A DNA stretch of 64,000 nt from Jiulongibacter sediminis (lineage in GTDB: Bacteria; Bacteroidota; Bacteroidia; Cytophagales; Spirosomataceae), in contig NZ_LGTQ01000005.1 in NCBI RefSeq assembly GCF_001306455.1, positions 1,240,001 to 1,304,000 on the forward strand, given 5' to 3'. Position numbers and translations under genes: made by a program. Within the stretch, counting starts at the first letter, position 1. Every line of letters begins with the position of its first letter. This document shows, one piece after another, positions 1 through 8,729 of the stretch. The notes beneath the pieces were generated by a model, which did not search any database, had not been told where the DNA came from, and was given only the letters and a program-made list of their open reading frames with translations.

Positions 1-1553
1 AATTTAGCTTTCTCTGAACCATAGGTTTCAGTACCATGATTCTCTTTGACATCGCCACCTTCAAGCAAGTACTCTTTATACTCTCTGGTCTGACCCGGGC
101 GATCTTCTTTCACTACATAATTACGCTTAATTACCGTCGAAATAGTTGGAGCATAAGTTGACGGACGACCGATACCCAGTTCTTCAAGTTTCTTAACCAA
201 ACTTGCTTCCGTGTACCTGGCCGGTGGCCTGCTAAACCGCTCTGTAGAACGCATCGTTTGTAAAGCCAGCTCCTGACCTACTGATAGTGGAGGCAGCATA
301 TCTTTGTTTTCCTCATCTTCGTCATCTGTTGACTCCAGATACACTTTAAGAAAACCTTCAAATTTGATTACCTCACCGGTAGCGTTCAACTCCTCATCTC
401 TGGTAGATATTCCAACCTTAGCTGTAGTTCTTTCAATCTGAGCATCGCTCATTTGAGATGCAATAGCTCTTTTCCAGATCAGATCGTATAGTCTTTTCTG
501 ATTCCTATCGGCACCCGCATCCAACACTCCAAAATCTGTAGGTCTGATGGCTTCGTGTGCTTCCTGAGCTGAATCGCTTTTGGTTTTATAAACTCTAGTT
601 TGAAGAAACTCATCACCATAAGCCGAAGTAATTTGAGCAGAGGCACTTGCAATCGCATCCTGAGAAAGATTTGTACTATCTGTTCTCATGTAGGTAATCT
701 TACCGCTTTCATACAGTCGCTGAGCCACCTGCATCGTTTGAGCCACCGAGAAGCTCAGTTTCCTGGAGGCTTCCTGTTGAAGAGTGGAGGTTGTAAACGG
801 AGGAGCCGGTTTTCTCTTACTCGGCTTTGTCTCTAAACTATTGATAGTAAAAGCTGCGGCTTTGCAATCTTCCAAAAACTTTTTTGCCTCTTCTTCTGAT
901 TCAAAATTCTTAGGGAGCTCAGCTTTGAGTATTTTACCTTTCTCCACCTCAAAAAGAGCAACCACCTTATAAGTTGAATCGGCTTGGTGTGCATCTATTT
1001 CTCTTTCCCTTTCAACTATAATTCTTACCGCTACAGATTGTACCCGACCAGCTGAGAGATTGGTCCTGTCGGCCCCACCAAGTCTAATTTTCTTCCAAAG
1101 AACAGGCGAAAGTTCAAAACCTACCAATCTGTCAAGCACTCTACGAGCCTGCTGAGCATTCACCAGATCGATATCAATCCCTCTTGGATTTTGTATCGCT
1201 TTACCTATGGCACTTTTAGTGATCTCTCGAAAAACAATTCTCTTGGTATCGTCACCAAGGCCTAGAGCTTCTTTTAAATGCCATGAAATGGCCTCTCCCT
1301 CGCGGTCATCATCGGTTGCGAGCCAGACTTCTGATCCTTTAGCCAGCTTTTTGAGTTCACTTACTACCTTCTTTTTGTCAGAGGAAATCTCGTACGTAGG
1401 TTCAAAATTTTTCTCAACATCAACACCCAGTTTTTTACTAGGCAGATCCCGGATGTGACCGAAACTGGATTTCACTATAAAGTCTTTCCCCAAATAGCCT
1501 TCGATAGTTTTGGCTTTGGCAGGAGACTCAACAATTACGAGATTTTTAGACAT
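1..1553 (-). CDS. topA: DNA topoisomerase I (type IA), 3' part cut by window edge
   Basis: Relaxes negatively supercoiled DNA by cutting one strand through a tyrosine. The N-terminal 517 residues are visible and begin at an ATG at 1553. The protein opens with the TOPRIM signature VESPAKAKTI, followed by the acidic Mg site ATDDDREGEA near residue 80. The active-site tyrosine lies in KITYMRTDST. The reading frame is open to the window start, so the C-terminal domains lie outside. It is divergent from aconitase across a 340-bp gap. Identity is secure because both catalytic motifs are in order. The annotated end is only the window boundary. Confidence 0.97.
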   Translation of the reverse strand, partial: MSKNLVIVESPAKAKTIEGYLGKDFIVKSSFGHIRDLPSKKLGVDVEKNFEPTYEISSDKKKVVSELKKLAKGSEVWLATDDDREGEAISWHLKEALGLGDDTKRIVFREITKSAIGKAIQNPRGIDIDLVNAQQARRVLDRLVGFELSPVLWKKIRLGGADRTNLSAGRVQSVAVRIIVEREREIDAHQADSTYKVVALFEVEKGKILKAELPKNFESEEEAKKFLEDCKAAAFTINSLETKPSKRKPAPPFTTSTLQQEASRKLSFSVAQTMQVAQRLYESGKITYMRTDSTNLSQDAIASASAQITSAYGDEFLQTRVYKTKSDSAQEAHEAIRPTDFGVLDAGADRNQKRLYDLIWKRAIASQMSDAQIERTTAKVGISTRDEELNATGEVIKFEGFLKVYLESTDDEDEENKDMLPPLSVGQELALQTMRSTERFSRPPARYTEASLVKKLEELGIGRPSTYAPTISTVIKRNYVVKEDRPGQTREYKEYLLEGGDVKENHGTETYGSEKAK

Positions 1554-1893
1554 AAGAAGTATTTTTGGCTGTGTTCTTTTAAGCACTTTGAGGGCACAAA
1601 GTAAGTACATTATCTACTGAAACTGAAAATAGTTTTTTGCCCTGTACCCCCAATAGTACCAAAAAAGTGCCAGTTTGGTTCTTAATTTATATTATTCGGT
1701 CAATTCCTGAAATGGTTTCAGAATTTCATCGAGACCACATACTGGTATGAAAAAAACGAATTATCTCTACCGTTTTTGTGTTCTAAAAAAGGGGTTCATC
1801 ACCAAAATATCCTTACTTTTGTGACCCGAAATAGGTGAGTTAAGAGTTTACAAACACCATTTCTATTCCTTTCATTTAAAACCTTAAGATTAT
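1554..1893. promoter_or_regulatory. Divergent topA/acn intergenic region with acn promoter
   Basis: This 340-bp gap separates topA (-) from aconitase (+). A perfect Bacteroidota -7 element, TACTTTTG, lies at 1814-1821 on the plus strand and would start the acn transcript near 1828. No good -33 TTTG is seen at the expected distance. A short inverted repeat, CTGAAA-tgg-TTTCAG, lies at 1707-1721 and could be a regulator site. No ORF or RNA gene was recognised. Confidence 0.55.
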
Positions 1894-4173
1894 ATGGCAT
1901 CTAAAACTTTCGATTTAGATATGATAAAAGAGGTTTATGCTAAACTTGACAGCAGAGTAAAAGCTGCACGTAAGCAAGTTGGCAAACCTCTCACACTAGC
2001 TGAGAAAATTCTATATACACACCTTTGGGATGGCGAGGCCACCGAGGCCTTCACCCGTGGTAAGTCATATGTAGACTTCGCTCCTGACAGAGTAGCGATG
2101 CAAGATGCCACAGCTCAAATGGCCCTTTTGCAGTTTATGCAGGCGGGTAAAAAGAAAGTAGCGGTTCCTTCGACAGCCCATGCCGACCACCTGATTCTTG
2201 CAAAGCAGGGTGCGGCGGCTGACCTTCAGGAATCAATCAACAAGAATAATGAGGTTTTTAACTTCCTGAGTTCTGTTTGTAATAAATATGGTATCGGTTT
2301 CTGGAAACCAGGTGCCGGTATTATTCATCAGGTGGTTTTAGAGAACTACGCTTTCCCTGGCGGAATGATGATTGGTACCGACTCTCACACGGTAAATGCC
2401 GGTGGTCTTGGTATGGTAGCTATCGGTGTTGGTGGTGCTGATGCCGTAGACGTTATGGCTGGTATGGCCTGGGAACTTAAATTCCCGAAATTAATTGGTG
2501 TTAAACTAACCGGTGAAATGAACGGATGGACATCAGCTAAAGATGTCATTCTTAAAGTAGCCGGCATTCTTACTGTAAAGGGTGGAACCGGAGCTATTGT
2601 TGAATATTTCGGTGATGGTGCCAAATCACTTTCATGTACGGGTAAAGGTACTATCTGTAATATGGGTGCTGAGATTGGTGCTACTACCTCAACTTTCGGT
2701 TATGACGAATCAATGAGAAGATATCTGAAGGCTACCGGCCGTGCAGATGTTGTTGAGCTTGCTGACGAAGTAGCGGATCACTTAACAGGTGACCCAGAAG
2801 TATATGCCAACCCTGAGCAATATTTTGATCAGGTCATTGAAATTGATCTTTCTACGTTGAGCCCACACCTAAACGGTCCTTTCACTCCGGATTTGGCTAC
2901 GCCAATTGCTGAAATGAAAGAAAAGGCTGAGAAGAATGGCTGGCCTACAAAAGTAGAGTGGGGCTTGATCGGTTCTTGTACAAACTCTTCTTATGAAGAT
3001 TTATCAAGAGCAGCGTCAATTGCACAGCAGGCTGTTGACAAAGGCTTGATCACCAAAGCAGAGTTCGGTATCAACCCGGGCTCTGAGCAGGTACGATTCA
3101 CTGCTGAAAGAGATGGCTTATTGAAATCATTCAATGACCTTAACGCCACCATCTTTACCAACGCTTGCGGACCGTGCATTGGTCAGTGGGATAGAAAAGG
3201 AGCTGATGAAGAGAAAGTGAATACTATTGTTCACTCTTTCAACAGAAACTTCAAGAAAAGAGCTGATGGTAACCCAAATACTAACGCTTTCGTAACCTCT
3301 CCTGAAATGGTAGCAGCTCTTGCTATCGCTGGTGATTTGGGCTTCAACCCGATTACTGATACCTTGACAAATAAGGATGGAGAGCAGGTTAAACTTGACC
3401 CGCCAGTTGGAATGGAATTACCTGAAAAAGGTTTTGACGTTGAAGATAATGGCTATCAGGCTCCTGCTGAAGATGGTTCAGGAATTGAAGTTACGGTCAA
3501 TCCTGATTCTGATCGTCTTCAATTATTGAGTCCGTTCAAAGCATGGGATGGCAATAACATCACGGGTGCCAAACTATTGATCAAAGCCTACGGAAAATGT
3601 ACGACTGACCATATTTCAATGGCTGGCCCATGGTTAAGATACCGTGGTCACCTTGATAATATTTCAAATAATCTTTTGATTGGTGCGACTAACGCTTTCA
3701 ACATGGAAAGCAATAAAGTGGTTAACCAGCTGTCTGGTGAAATTAATGATGTACCTGGTGCGGCAAGAGCATATAAAGCTGCAGGGGTACCGACAGTGGT
3801 AGTGGGTGATCATAATTATGGCGAAGGTTCTTCAAGAGAGCATGCTGCCATGGAGCCTCGTCATTTAGGGGTTAGAGCAGTGATTGTAAAATCTTTCGCT
3901 CGTATTCACGAAACGAACCTTAAGAAGCAAGGTATGCTTGGTCTTACTTTTGCAAATGAGGCTGATTACGATTTGATTAAGGAAGACGATACTTTCAACT
4001 TTATCGATCTTAAAGACTTTGCTCCTGACACTCAATTAACACTTGAAGTCGTTCATAATGACGGTAGCAAAGATTTGATCAAATTGAATCATACCTATAA
4101 TGCCCAGCAAATTGCCTGGTTTAAGGCCGGTTCGGCCCTGAATCTGATTGCTGCTGAAGCAAAAGGAAAATAA
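1894..4173 (+). CDS. acn: Aconitate hydratase (mitochondrial-type aconitase)
   Basis: Isomerises citrate to isocitrate through cis-aconitate in the TCA cycle, in the cytoplasm. The 759 residues match the length of the mitochondrial-type aconitases used by Bacteroidota. The three [4Fe-4S] ligands are visible: Cys362 in GSCTNSS, and Cys425 and Cys428 in NACGPCIGQ. The swivel domain near the C-terminus has [15 protein letters not shown]. The gene stands alone, with its own promoter and a strong terminator. Citrate synthase, the preceding enzyme, is encoded about 50 kb away at 54.7 kb, so the two are not in one operon here. Confidence 0.97.
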   Translation: MASKTFDLDMIKEVYAKLDSRVKAARKQVGKPLTLAEKILYTHLWDGEATEAFTRGKSYVDFAPDRVAMQDATAQMALLQFMQAGKKKVAVPSTAHADHLILAKQGAAADLQESINKNNEVFNFLSSVCNKYGIGFWKPGAGIIHQVVLENYAFPGGMMIGTDSHTVNAGGLGMVAIGVGGADAVDVMAGMAWELKFPKLIGVKLTGEMNGWTSAKDVILKVAGILTVKGGTGAIVEYFGDGAKSLSCTGKGTICNMGAEIGATTSTFGYDESMRRYLKATGRADVVELADEVADHLTGDPEVYANPEQYFDQVIEIDLSTLSPHLNGPFTPDLATPIAEMKEKAEKNGWPTKVEWGLIGSCTNSSYEDLSRAASIAQQAVDKGLITKAEFGINPGSEQVRFTAERDGLLKSFNDLNATIFTNACGPCIGQWDRKGADEEKVNTIVHSFNRNFKKRADGNPNTNAFVTSPEMVAALAIAGDLGFNPITDTLTNKDGEQVKLDPPVGMELPEKGFDVEDNGYQAPAEDGSGIEVTVNPDSDRLQLLSPFKAWDGNNITGAKLLIKAYGKCTTDHISMAGPWLRYRGHLDNISNNLLIGATNAFNMESNKVVNQLSGEINDVPGAARAYKAAGVPTVVVGDHNYGEGSSREHAAMEPRHLGVRAVIVKSFARIHETNLKKQGMLGLTFANEADYDLIKEDDTFNFIDLKDFAPDTQLTLEVVHNDGSKDLIKLNHTYNAQQIAWFKAGSALNLIAAEAKGK

Positions 4174-4197
4174 GTTAGCAATTCCTTAGAAAAGATA

Positions 4198-4228
4198 ATC
4201 CCGGCTTTAAAGGCCGGGATTTTTTTTG
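4198..4228 (+). terminator. Rho-independent terminator of acn
   Basis: An 8-bp perfect stem (ATCCCGGC / GCCGGGAT) with a short loop is followed by eight T residues, 24 bp after the acn stop codon. Confidence 0.9.
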
Positions 4229-4282
4229 ACTCAAACACGGGTTTAATTAGAAACTTCTGAAATAAGTATTAAATGATAAATC

Positions 4283-4313
4283 AAAAAAAAGCCCCGACTC
4301 AAAGAGCCGGGAC
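4283..4313 (-). terminator. Terminator of the 116-aa gene (minus strand)
   Basis: Read on the minus strand, CCCGGCTC and GAGTCGGG form an 8-bp stem with one G-T wobble, followed by a run of eight T. It lies about 30 bp past the stop of the minus-strand gene that ends at 4342. Confidence 0.8.
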
Positions 4314-4341
4314 AGGATATTATTTGACCATATAATGAAGT

Positions 4342-4692
4342 CTAAGCTTGTCTTTTCGTTGGAGGTATATAATCGAACCCATTTTGAACTTTAAGATTGT
4401 ACTCAAAAAATTCCATTGCCCTTCTCACGTTTTTCCTGTTGATAGCAATGAAATAAGGACGCTTCCCCTCCTTTCTCACCAGTTTAGTGTCTAACTTATA
4501 TATCGTACCCTCCGGGAATTTTGAAATATACTGTTTGGGGCAACTCACCTTTAAATTTCCGGGAATTGGCTGACCATCAATCGTCTCTAAACGCATTCGG
4601 GACTGATTTGCATCTAAAATTGCCTCGGCATAAACATCCAAAAAGAAACTTTTTGACAACTCCGGAACCTCATCAACCAGCGATAATTGCAT
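4342..4692 (-). CDS. Conserved-looking hypothetical protein, 116 aa
   Basis: I do not recognise this family. The 116-residue protein has no signal peptide or membrane segment, so it is probably cytoplasmic. It mixes hydrophobic and basic stretches, with SCPKQYISKFPEGTIY in the middle and a basic stretch RKNVRRAMEFFEYNLK near the end. The gene is monocistronic, convergent with acn and divergent from prs, and has a clear terminator, which argues that it is real. No function can be inferred from the context. Confidence 0.75.
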   Translation of the reverse strand: MQLSLVDEVPELSKSFFLDVYAEAILDANQSRMRLETIDGQPIPGNLKVSCPKQYISKFPEGTIYKLDTKLVRKEGKRPYFIAINRKNVRRAMEFFEYNLKVQNGFDYIPPTKRQA

Positions 4693-4774
4693 ATTCTTAC
4701 TTCATATAGATTTAATACAAAAATAAAGTTTTTAGCAATTTCACCAAAACAATAAATAGATAGAATTACAGATA

Positions 4775-4803
4775 GCTTTTCACTAATATTTTATCTACTT
4801 TTG
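4775..4803 (+). promoter_or_regulatory. prs promoter
   Basis: The -7 element TACTTTTG lies at 4796-4803. A TTTTC that could serve as the -33 element lies about 19 bp upstream. The predicted leader before the prs ATG at 4830 is about 20 nt. Confidence 0.65.
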
Positions 4804-4829
4804 CACCTCGTTTCAGAAAACGCACATAA

Positions 4830-5780
4830 ATGGCTGAAGTTAAAATCTTTTCGGGTACCAATTCTCAATACCTGGCCAGCATGGTCGCAGACCAATATGG
4901 CAAAGAATTGGGCAAAATGTCAATCAAAAGATTTGCAGACAGTGAAATCTCAGTAGCGTTTGATGAGTCGGTAAGAGGTTGTGATGTATTTCTGGTTCAG
5001 AGTACTTTCCCTAATGCCGATAACATCATGGAGCTGTTACTGATGATAGATGCTGCCAGAAGAGCATCAGCACATTATGTGGTTGCGGTAATTCCTTATT
5101 TCGGATACGCTCGCCAAGACAGAAAAGACAGACCAAGAGTAGCAGTTGGAGCCAAACTGGTGGCTAACATGCTAACGGCGGCCGGAGCAGACAGGATCAT
5201 GACACTTGACCTTCACGCAGGTCAGATTCAAGGTTTCTTTGATATTCCGGTTGACCACCTTGAGGGTACATCTATTTTTGTCCCTTACCTGAAAGCAAGA
5301 AAGCTCGACAACCTGCTTTTTGCTTCTCCTGATGTGGGCGGTGTAGCCAGGGTTCGGAAATTTGCCACGCATTTTGATGCGGACATTGTGATTTGTGACA
5401 AACACCGAAAAAAAGCAAATGAAATTGCCTCAATGCAGCTTATTGGTGAAGTAGAAGGTGCAAATGTAATCTTGATCGATGACCTGATTGACACCGGCGG
5501 AACCATGTGCAAGGCGGCTCAGCTCATTATGGACAGAGGTGCAGCTTCAGTTAGAGCAATCTGTACACACCCGGTTTTGTCGCACAATGCCCATGACAAT
5601 ATTGCGAATTCTGTATTGGAAGAACTTATCGTAGCAGATACAATTCCATTAAAGCAGGACAACCCAAAAATTAAAGTTCTTTCCACAGCTGAGCTTTTTG
5701 CAAAGGCCATCGGAAGAATAAGAGACAATGGCTCAATAAGCACGTTATTTATAAATTATCAACATCAAATTACTTTTTAA
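4830..5780 (+). CDS. prs: Ribose-phosphate pyrophosphokinase
   Basis: Makes PRPP from ribose 5-phosphate and ATP for nucleotide, histidine and tryptophan synthesis, in the cytoplasm. The 316 residues match the usual length of class I enzymes. Visible motifs are the ATP loop FGYARQDRKDRPR near residue 92, the metal/ribose region DLHAGQIQGFFDIPVDHL near 128, and the PRPP-binding loop VILIDDLIDTGGT near 212. The stop lies only 2 bp before the rplY start, so the two are cotranscribed. The prs-rplY pairing is common across bacteria and supports both calls. Confidence 0.97.
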   Translation: MAEVKIFSGTNSQYLASMVADQYGKELGKMSIKRFADSEISVAFDESVRGCDVFLVQSTFPNADNIMELLLMIDAARRASAHYVVAVIPYFGYARQDRKDRPRVAVGAKLVANMLTAAGADRIMTLDLHAGQIQGFFDIPVDHLEGTSIFVPYLKARKLDNLLFASPDVGGVARVRKFATHFDADIVICDKHRKKANEIASMQLIGEVEGANVILIDDLIDTGGTMCKAAQLIMDRGAASVRAICTHPVLSHNAHDNIANSVLEELIVADTIPLKQDNPKIKVLSTAELFAKAIGRIRDNGSISTLFINYQHQITF

Positions 5781-5782
5781 AA

Positions 5783-6415
5783 ATGAAAAAAACCGAGATT
5801 GTAGGGTATAAAAGAGCGAATCTTGGTCGTTCGGCGGCGAATCAGCTAAGAGCTGAAGGCCAGGTACCATGTGTACTTTACGGCGGCAAAGAGCAGGTTT
5901 CTTTTTATGCACCAGCTTATCTTTTCCGTCCGTTAATTTTTACTCCTGACGCTTACGAAGTAAAACTTAACATTGAAGGCACTGAGTATTCTGCTATCCT
6001 TCAAGACAAGCAGTTTCACCCTGTAAATGACACACTAGTTCACGCTGATTTCCTTGAAATTACGCCTGAAAAAGTAATTAAAATTAAAGTGCCAATTCGT
6101 TTGGTAGGTACACCTGCAGGTATCAACCAAGGTGGTAAATTGCAGCATAAGCTTCGCCAACTTGCTGTTAAAGGCCCTGTAAGTGCAATTCCTGAATACG
6201 TTGACGTTGACGTTAAGGCATTAAAATTAGGGCAATCCGTAAAAGTTGAGGTTATCAGCCTTGATGGTATTGAGATTCTTGATCCTACTTCTAACCCAAT
6301 CGCTTCTGTTAATATTCCGAGAGCCGCTAAAATGGCTGCCGAACTTGACGAAGAAGATGATGAGGATGGAGAAGCCGAAGGAGGAGAAGCTGGTGCTGAC
6401 GAAGCAGCAGAATAA
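5783..6415 (+). CDS. rplY: 50S ribosomal protein L25 / general stress protein Ctc
   Basis: Binds 5S rRNA in the large ribosomal subunit. The 210-residue protein is the long CTC form: an N-terminal L25 domain (MKKTEIVGYKR..GRSAANQLRAEGQVPCVLYGG) followed by the TL5/CTC beta domain. It ends in a very acidic, low-complexity tail rich in E, D, G and A (about residues 185-210), typical of Bacteroidota L25. It is translated from the same message as prs, starting 2 bp after the prs stop. It is followed by a terminator. Confidence 0.95.
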   Translation: MKKTEIVGYKRANLGRSAANQLRAEGQVPCVLYGGKEQVSFYAPAYLFRPLIFTPDAYEVKLNIEGTEYSAILQDKQFHPVNDTLVHADFLEITPEKVIKIKVPIRLVGTPAGINQGGKLQHKLRQLAVKGPVSAIPEYVDVDVKALKLGQSVKVEVISLDGIEILDPTSNPIASVNIPRAAKMAAELDEEDDEDGEAEGGEAGADEAAE

Positions 6416-6439
6416 TTTCTCTGAATCTGATTTTATTAA

Positions 6440-6469
6440 ATCCCCGGCCGGAAGGTTGGGGATTTTTTT
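6440..6469 (+). terminator. Terminator of the prs-rplY operon
   Basis: A stem of ATCCCCGGCC with GGTTGGGGAT (two G-T wobbles) and a GGAA loop is followed by seven T, 25 bp after rplY. Confidence 0.85.
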
Positions 6470-6529
6470 GTTTACAATTCCATATTCTGCACTTAATGAT
6501 GTGGTAATAGTCTTTGCAGTAATTGCATC

Positions 6530-7387
6530 ATGCAAAGTCAACATCATTTTAAGACCATTGTGCTTTCTGATATTCATCTTGGCACCGCCGGTAGCAAAGC
6601 GAGGGAAGTAACATCTTTCATCAAACAGTATTCCTGTGAGAGGCTAATTCTAAACGGAGATATTATTGACGGCTGGCAACTGAAAAAGTACGGTAGCTGG
6701 AAAAAGAGACATACGGCATTCCTAAGGGCTATTCTTAAAACCATTGAGAAGAAAGACACCAAAGTCTATTATTTACGAGGCAATCATGATGATTTTCTGG
6801 ATCAGATTCTGCCGTTTAGTATTGGTCCCAACTTTAAAATTCTCAAAGAGCTGACTATTGAGTCTGGCGACAAGAAGTACTACGTTGTCCATGGAGATAT
6901 TTTTGACCTGGTCACTAAAAAAGCAAAATGGCTGGCTCATATTGGAGATTTAGGATACACTTTCTTGCTCTGGGTCAATAAAAAATATAATCACTATCGT
7001 CGGTCAAAAGGTCTTGCCTATTACTCACTCTCCAAGAGAGTAAAACAATCTATTAAGGTAGCGGTCAATTATGTCTCAGACTTTGAAGAACAATTGGCCG
7101 AGCTGGCAAGATCTAAAAATTGCGACGGAATTATTTGCGGGCATATTCATCAGCCTGCTATCAAAACATTTAACCAAATCAAATACATGAATTCAGGAGA
7201 TTGGGTAGAAAACCTATCAGCGTTAGTGGAAGACCACAACGGAAACTGGGAAATCGTTTATTACTCAGTTCAGAAAAAATATCAGGAATACGACGAAGAG
7301 GCCATCTCAAAACGGTATCAGAAAGATTTTGATGATAATGAGTCAGACATCGACTTTTCCTATTCAGACTTATTTAATCTAAAATGA
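6530..7387 (+). CDS. LpxH-like calcineurin-type phosphoesterase
   Basis: A metallophosphoesterase of the UDP-2,3-diacylglucosamine hydrolase class, 285 aa. All metal-binding boxes are present in order: SDIHLG (residue 13), GDIID (44), RGNHDD (83), VHGD (122) and GHIHQP (204), then NSGDWVE. Bacteroidota carry several such proteins. The true LpxH cleaves UDP-diacylglucosamine in lipid A synthesis at the inner membrane, but related members may have other lipid or nucleotide substrates. The stop overlaps the next start by 4 bp (ATGA), so it is translationally coupled to a glycosyltransferase. An envelope-glycolipid role is therefore likely but inferred. Confidence 0.85.
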   Translation: MQSQHHFKTIVLSDIHLGTAGSKAREVTSFIKQYSCERLILNGDIIDGWQLKKYGSWKKRHTAFLRAILKTIEKKDTKVYYLRGNHDDFLDQILPFSIGPNFKILKELTIESGDKKYYVVHGDIFDLVTKKAKWLAHIGDLGYTFLLWVNKKYNHYRRSKGLAYYSLSKRVKQSIKVAVNYVSDFEEQLAELARSKNCDGIICGHIHQPAIKTFNQIKYMNSGDWVENLSALVEDHNGNWEIVYYSVQKKYQEYDEEAISKRYQKDFDDNESDIDFSYSDLFNLK

Positions 7388-8484
7388 GAATCCTGTTCAT
7401 TGTTCAGGGAGAAGGTCGCGGGCATATGACTCAGGCCATTAGTCTTAGCCAACAGTTGAATCAAACGCGACATGAGGTTGTCGCTTGTCTTATTGGCAAA
7501 GAAACTCCGGATGATTTCTGCTCCACTGTGGAAGAACAATTGAACGTACCTACCCATTTTTTTGCCAGTCCTGGTCTGGCTTACAAAGCTGAAGGTAAAG
7601 GGCTGAGCCTTAAGAGTACCTTGCTCAATAACTTTGGCAAAACCGGACGATATTTGAAGTCATTGAACATGATGCACCATTGGATTGGATCTTACCAACC
7701 GGATATCATCATCAATTTCTATGATCTTCTGGCCGGAATCTATCAAATCAGATACGCTTCAGCTGCACCTCCTATGGTGTGCATTGGTCATCAATATTTA
7801 TTACTACATCCACAATTTGAATTTCCTCAGGGCAGGCAGCTTGATCGTTTTTTGATCAATCTCAACAGCCGACTTACAGCCATGAAAGCTAAAAAGCTGT
7901 TTGCCCTTTCTTTTTCACCGGTTGCTCCTCAACGAAACATTATTGGAGTACCTCCCCTACTGAGAAAAGAAGCCACTTGCCAAACGGTGAAACACTATGA
8001 GTACTATCTGGCTTATGTTACAAATCCTTACTTGCTCAAGCACCTTGCCGAGTGGCACAAGAAGAATGATACCTTAGAAATGCATGCTTTCATTAAAACC
8101 GATCAGGAAAATGAAGTGGAACAATGGCACAAAAACTTTTTTGTGCACAAACTGGACCCGGTCAAATTTCTGCGATTAATGGCTAATGCTAAAGCCCTGA
8201 TCACTACTGCCGGGTTTGAGTCCGTTTGTGAAGCCATCTATTTTGACAAACCTATCATGATGGTGCCGGTTCCTAATCATTTTGAGCAATTATGCAATGC
8301 TCATGATGCCCAGAAGTACGGTGCAGGTATTGCTCAGCAGGAGTTTAACTTGGACAGGTTCATCTCCTACGTAAAACACCATCAAAGCCCGGGTCAGCAA
8401 TTCAGAAACTGGCTGAATGAAAGCCGCGAAAAAATTATTGCAGAAATAGAGGCTTTTGAGATAACCTCAAAGGCCACGGCCTAA
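7384..8484 (+). CDS. GT-B fold glycosyltransferase-like protein (MJ1255/MurG-like)
   Basis: A 366-residue protein with the N-terminal signature of GT-B transferases, ILFIVQGEGRGHMTQA, where glycine-rich GxGRGH follows the first beta strand. The C-terminal half has a nucleotide-sugar-binding region TTAGFESVCEAIYFDKPIMMVP, similar in layout to MurG and UDP-glucuronosyl transferases. There is no signal peptide, so it probably acts at the inner face of the cytoplasmic membrane. Coupling to the LpxH-like gene by an ATGA overlap suggests a shared glycolipid pathway. The donor and acceptor cannot be told from sequence. Confidence 0.8.
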   Translation: MRILFIVQGEGRGHMTQAISLSQQLNQTRHEVVACLIGKETPDDFCSTVEEQLNVPTHFFASPGLAYKAEGKGLSLKSTLLNNFGKTGRYLKSLNMMHHWIGSYQPDIIINFYDLLAGIYQIRYASAAPPMVCIGHQYLLLHPQFEFPQGRQLDRFLINLNSRLTAMKAKKLFALSFSPVAPQRNIIGVPPLLRKEATCQTVKHYEYYLAYVTNPYLLKHLAEWHKKNDTLEMHAFIKTDQENEVEQWHKNFFVHKLDPVKFLRLMANAKALITTAGFESVCEAIYFDKPIMMVPVPNHFEQLCNAHDAQKYGAGIAQQEFNLDRFISYVKHHQSPGQQFRNWLNESREKIIAEIEAFEITSKATA

Positions 8485-8588
8485 ACAGGCATAGGAAAAC
8501 TGTAATACCAGATCATAAAAAGCAGCAAACACAGCTGGGGCCAATACTTTTCCAGAAAACTCATTCCAATTTGAAGTAGATCTTTCAT
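8481..8588 (-). CDS. Possible 35-aa single-span membrane peptide
   Basis: A short ORF starts with ATG at 8588 and stops at 8481, inside the last codons of the glycosyltransferase gene on the other strand. The peptide begins MKDLLQIGMSFLEKYW and continues with a hydrophobic stretch, LCLLLFMIWYY, that could span a membrane. A perfect -7 element (TAGTTTTG on the minus strand, 8605-8612) lies 17-24 bp upstream of the ATG. Size, hydrophobicity and promoter favour a real small protein, but there is no conservation evidence. Confidence 0.35.
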   Translation of the reverse strand: MKDLLQIGMSFLEKYWPQLCLLLFMIWYYSFPMPV

Positions 8589-8654
8589 TTGTTTGTCTTT
8601 TGAACAAAACTACTTCCCGTTTATTAGCCGGATTTTAAGCCAGTATTAAGAAAC

Positions 8655-8680
8655 AAAAAACCCCGAAGAAGCTTCGGGGC
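8655..8680 (-). terminator. Terminator of the TonB-receptor operon
   Basis: Perfect 8-bp arms CCCCGAAG / CTTCGGGG with a 3-nt loop; read on the minus strand they are followed by TTTTTT. It lies about 50 bp past the stop of the receptor gene. Confidence 0.9.
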
Positions 8681-8729
8681 ATTTGCGTTCACCAATATGA
8701 ATCAAGTTTAATACGTAGATTAGTTTTGG

